In this document: positions 6,801 to 6,880 of the stretch, piece by piece
Position numbering within the stretch: position 1 is the stretch's first letter
How the letters are laid out: each line of letters starts with the position of its first letter
NCBI GenBank assembly: GCA_030595765.1
Contig: JAUVCJ010000125.1
Coordinates: 1-6,880, forward strand
DNA length: 6,880 bases
Direction: 5' to 3'
Origin: Thermoplasmatota archaeon
GTDB taxonomy: Archaea; Thermoplasmatota; Thermoplasmata; GCA-020350865; JAUVCJ01
The notes under the pieces: generated by a model
Seen by the model: the letters and a program-made list of their open reading frames with translations, nothing else
What the model was told of the DNA's origin: nothing
Database searches by the model: none
Position numbers and translations under genes: made by a program

Positions 6801-6880
6801 ACTGCAAGCCAGACAACTGCCATGCTGAACATGGCCGGGTTTGATGCAATTGCCCTAAAATGGGGTTTCGAAGGATGGTC
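3816..6880 (+). CDS. Membrane-anchored protein with at least seven tandem rhodanese domains, C-terminus beyond window
   Basis: 1021 codons are visible and no stop is reached. Residues 7-26 (IMTVACVVILLLGVATFTML) form a signal anchor or uncleaved signal with Lys on the inner side and no clear cleavage site. The rest is predicted outside the cytoplasm. Seven rhodanese domains follow, each with LDIRG, GHIPGA(I/V)N, a QIVVVC strand and KWGFEGW...GGKAFDP. Catalytic cysteines are C121, C294, C425, C574, C710, C857 and C991, each in CYTGHTASQ. The arginine of LDIR lies 40 residues before the cysteine where checked (domains 1 and 2). Domains 2-7 are preceded by a helix-like segment (AADEYMALGKSxATSA). 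Rhodanese domains carry sulfane sulfur as a cysteine persulfide; here the partner is probably the upstream YeeE/YedE transporter. Oddities: domain 2 has LSIRG for LDIRG, domain 4 GHIAGA, domain 7 GHIPTA, and domain 1 KFGFESW. The 1-2 linker is acidic and has C184. Only C12 and C184 are non-catalytic. Confidence 0.92.
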   Translation, partial: MTKMDKIMTVACVVILLLGVATFTMLKVDEPEEIGPDPAIVVLAETGAYLAAPKVVVAAADLSTELNDGIASDDPFILDIRSSTDFALGHIPGAINIPYTSVFVQENLDKLPTDNQIVVVCYTGHTASQITALLNTAGYDAIALKFGFESWFSGGKAFNAATDQHDYALVTGTEPGVMPPATRCGEDEPPADDEPAAEEPDAYVAGDGNVSDPVLNAANLFVQSGKPAAVKADALYATLTDGDASNDPFLLSIRGAVDYEAGHVPGAVNMAFGEVFNESNLALLPTDRQIVVICYTGHTASQTMALLNINGFDATALKWGFESWSNGGKAFDPATVLGGRLEISTFILADEYMDLGKSAATSAAALNTLLTDADATNDPFVLDIRGMDDFVAGHIPGAINVPYVTVFETDNLAKLPNNIQIVVVCYTGHTASQTTALLNLAGYDAIALKWGFEGWSSNGKAFDPATSVLDGTLETGTVTLPTAGAIPSVWVEDVAVAADEYMALGKSPATSAATLDGLLSDTDATNDPFILDIRGATDFEAGHIAGAVNIAYASVFDDSNKGLLPTDTQIVVVCYTGHTASQTTALLNMAGYNAIALKWGFEGWSSGGKAFDPATSVLDGAIETGGLTDLREISQDYLDLGKAPATTATALQTLLDDADATNDPYVLDIRGIGDFIDGHIPGAINIPFREVFEPDNLAMLPTDIQIVVVCYTGHTASQITALLNTAGYDAIALKWGFEGWADGGKAFDPSAVPDYTVSTGVETSTASSTGTAWAYGIDNAANDFLALGKGVATTASALHGLLNDADATNDPFILDIRGSTDYEAGHVPGAINIPYASVFTPENIVKIPLDIQVVVVCYTGHTASQITALLGMNDFDAIALKWGFEGWADGGKAFDPATSVLDGALDVWFDLQVAANDYMALGKSAATSADSLRTLLADGNASNDPYVLDIRGADDYEAGHIPTAVNIGYTSVFTPANQALLPTDRQIVVVCYTGHTASQTTAMLNMAGFDAIALKWGFEGW
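3969..6880 (+). repeat. Tandem rhodanese-domain repeats, recognisable at DNA level
   Basis: Seven repeats of about 390-520 bp. The 27-nt active-site segments lie at 4176-4202, 4695-4721, 5088-5114, 5535-5561, 5943-5969, 6384-6410 and 6786-6812. Copies 1 and 4 are identical there, and all seven use GCAAGC for Ala-Ser followed by CA(G/A). Cysteine-to-cysteine distances are 173, 131, 149, 136, 147 and 134 residues. The array continues past the right edge. Such near-identical copies favour recombination, and their number may vary between strains. Confidence 0.85.

Noticed and set aside
3969..6880. Regular repeats considered as a CRISPR array or mobile-element repeat
   Set aside because: Repeat spacing is about 390-520 bp, the reading frame is continuous through all copies, and the repeated segment encodes the rhodanese active site.

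Overview
This looks like archaeal chromosomal DNA with base composition near 50% GC by eye. The case for an archaeon rests on three things. A TrmB/winged-helix type regulator sits divergently beside a YeeE/YedE transporter. A TATA-like element lies at the expected place in the divergent intergenic region. Three of the four genes have strong Shine-Dalgarno sites (AAGGAGGT or GGAGGTGGTGAT). A methanogenic or Thermoplasmata-like euryarchaeote is my best guess, but the phylum cannot be fixed from this window.

There are four genes. On the minus strand, 1-1578 is the N-terminal 526 codons of a secreted lipoprotein with about eleven GLUG-type repeats. It starts at TTG and runs off the left edge. Also on the minus strand, 1714-2142 is a small, cysteine-containing winged-helix regulator of 142 residues. 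A divergent intergenic region (2143-2360) holds a strong inverted repeat (probable operator) and a TATA-like box. On the plus strand, 2361-3797 is a 478-residue YeeE/YedE-family sulfur-compound transporter with a long proline/acidic N-terminal tail. Only 18 nt further on, 3816-6880 is the first 1021 codons of a membrane-anchored, exported protein made of tandem rhodanese domains. Seven are visible and the array continues past the right edge.

Inferred picture: the regulator, the transporter and the poly-rhodanese form a sulfur uptake/trafficking module. Extracytoplasmic rhodanese domains would bind or process sulfane sulfur (thiosulfate, polysulfide or persulfide). The YeeE/YedE channel would move it across the membrane through its conserved cysteines. 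The regulator, which carries a Cx5C and a CxxC pair, may sense sulfur or redox state and act at the inverted repeat. The GLUG lipoprotein is a surface protein with no visible functional tie to the module.

The most unusual element is the rhodanese array. It has an invariant CYTGHTASQ active-site loop in all seven copies, almost no cysteines outside the active sites, and signs of duplication as two-domain units followed by local shuffling.
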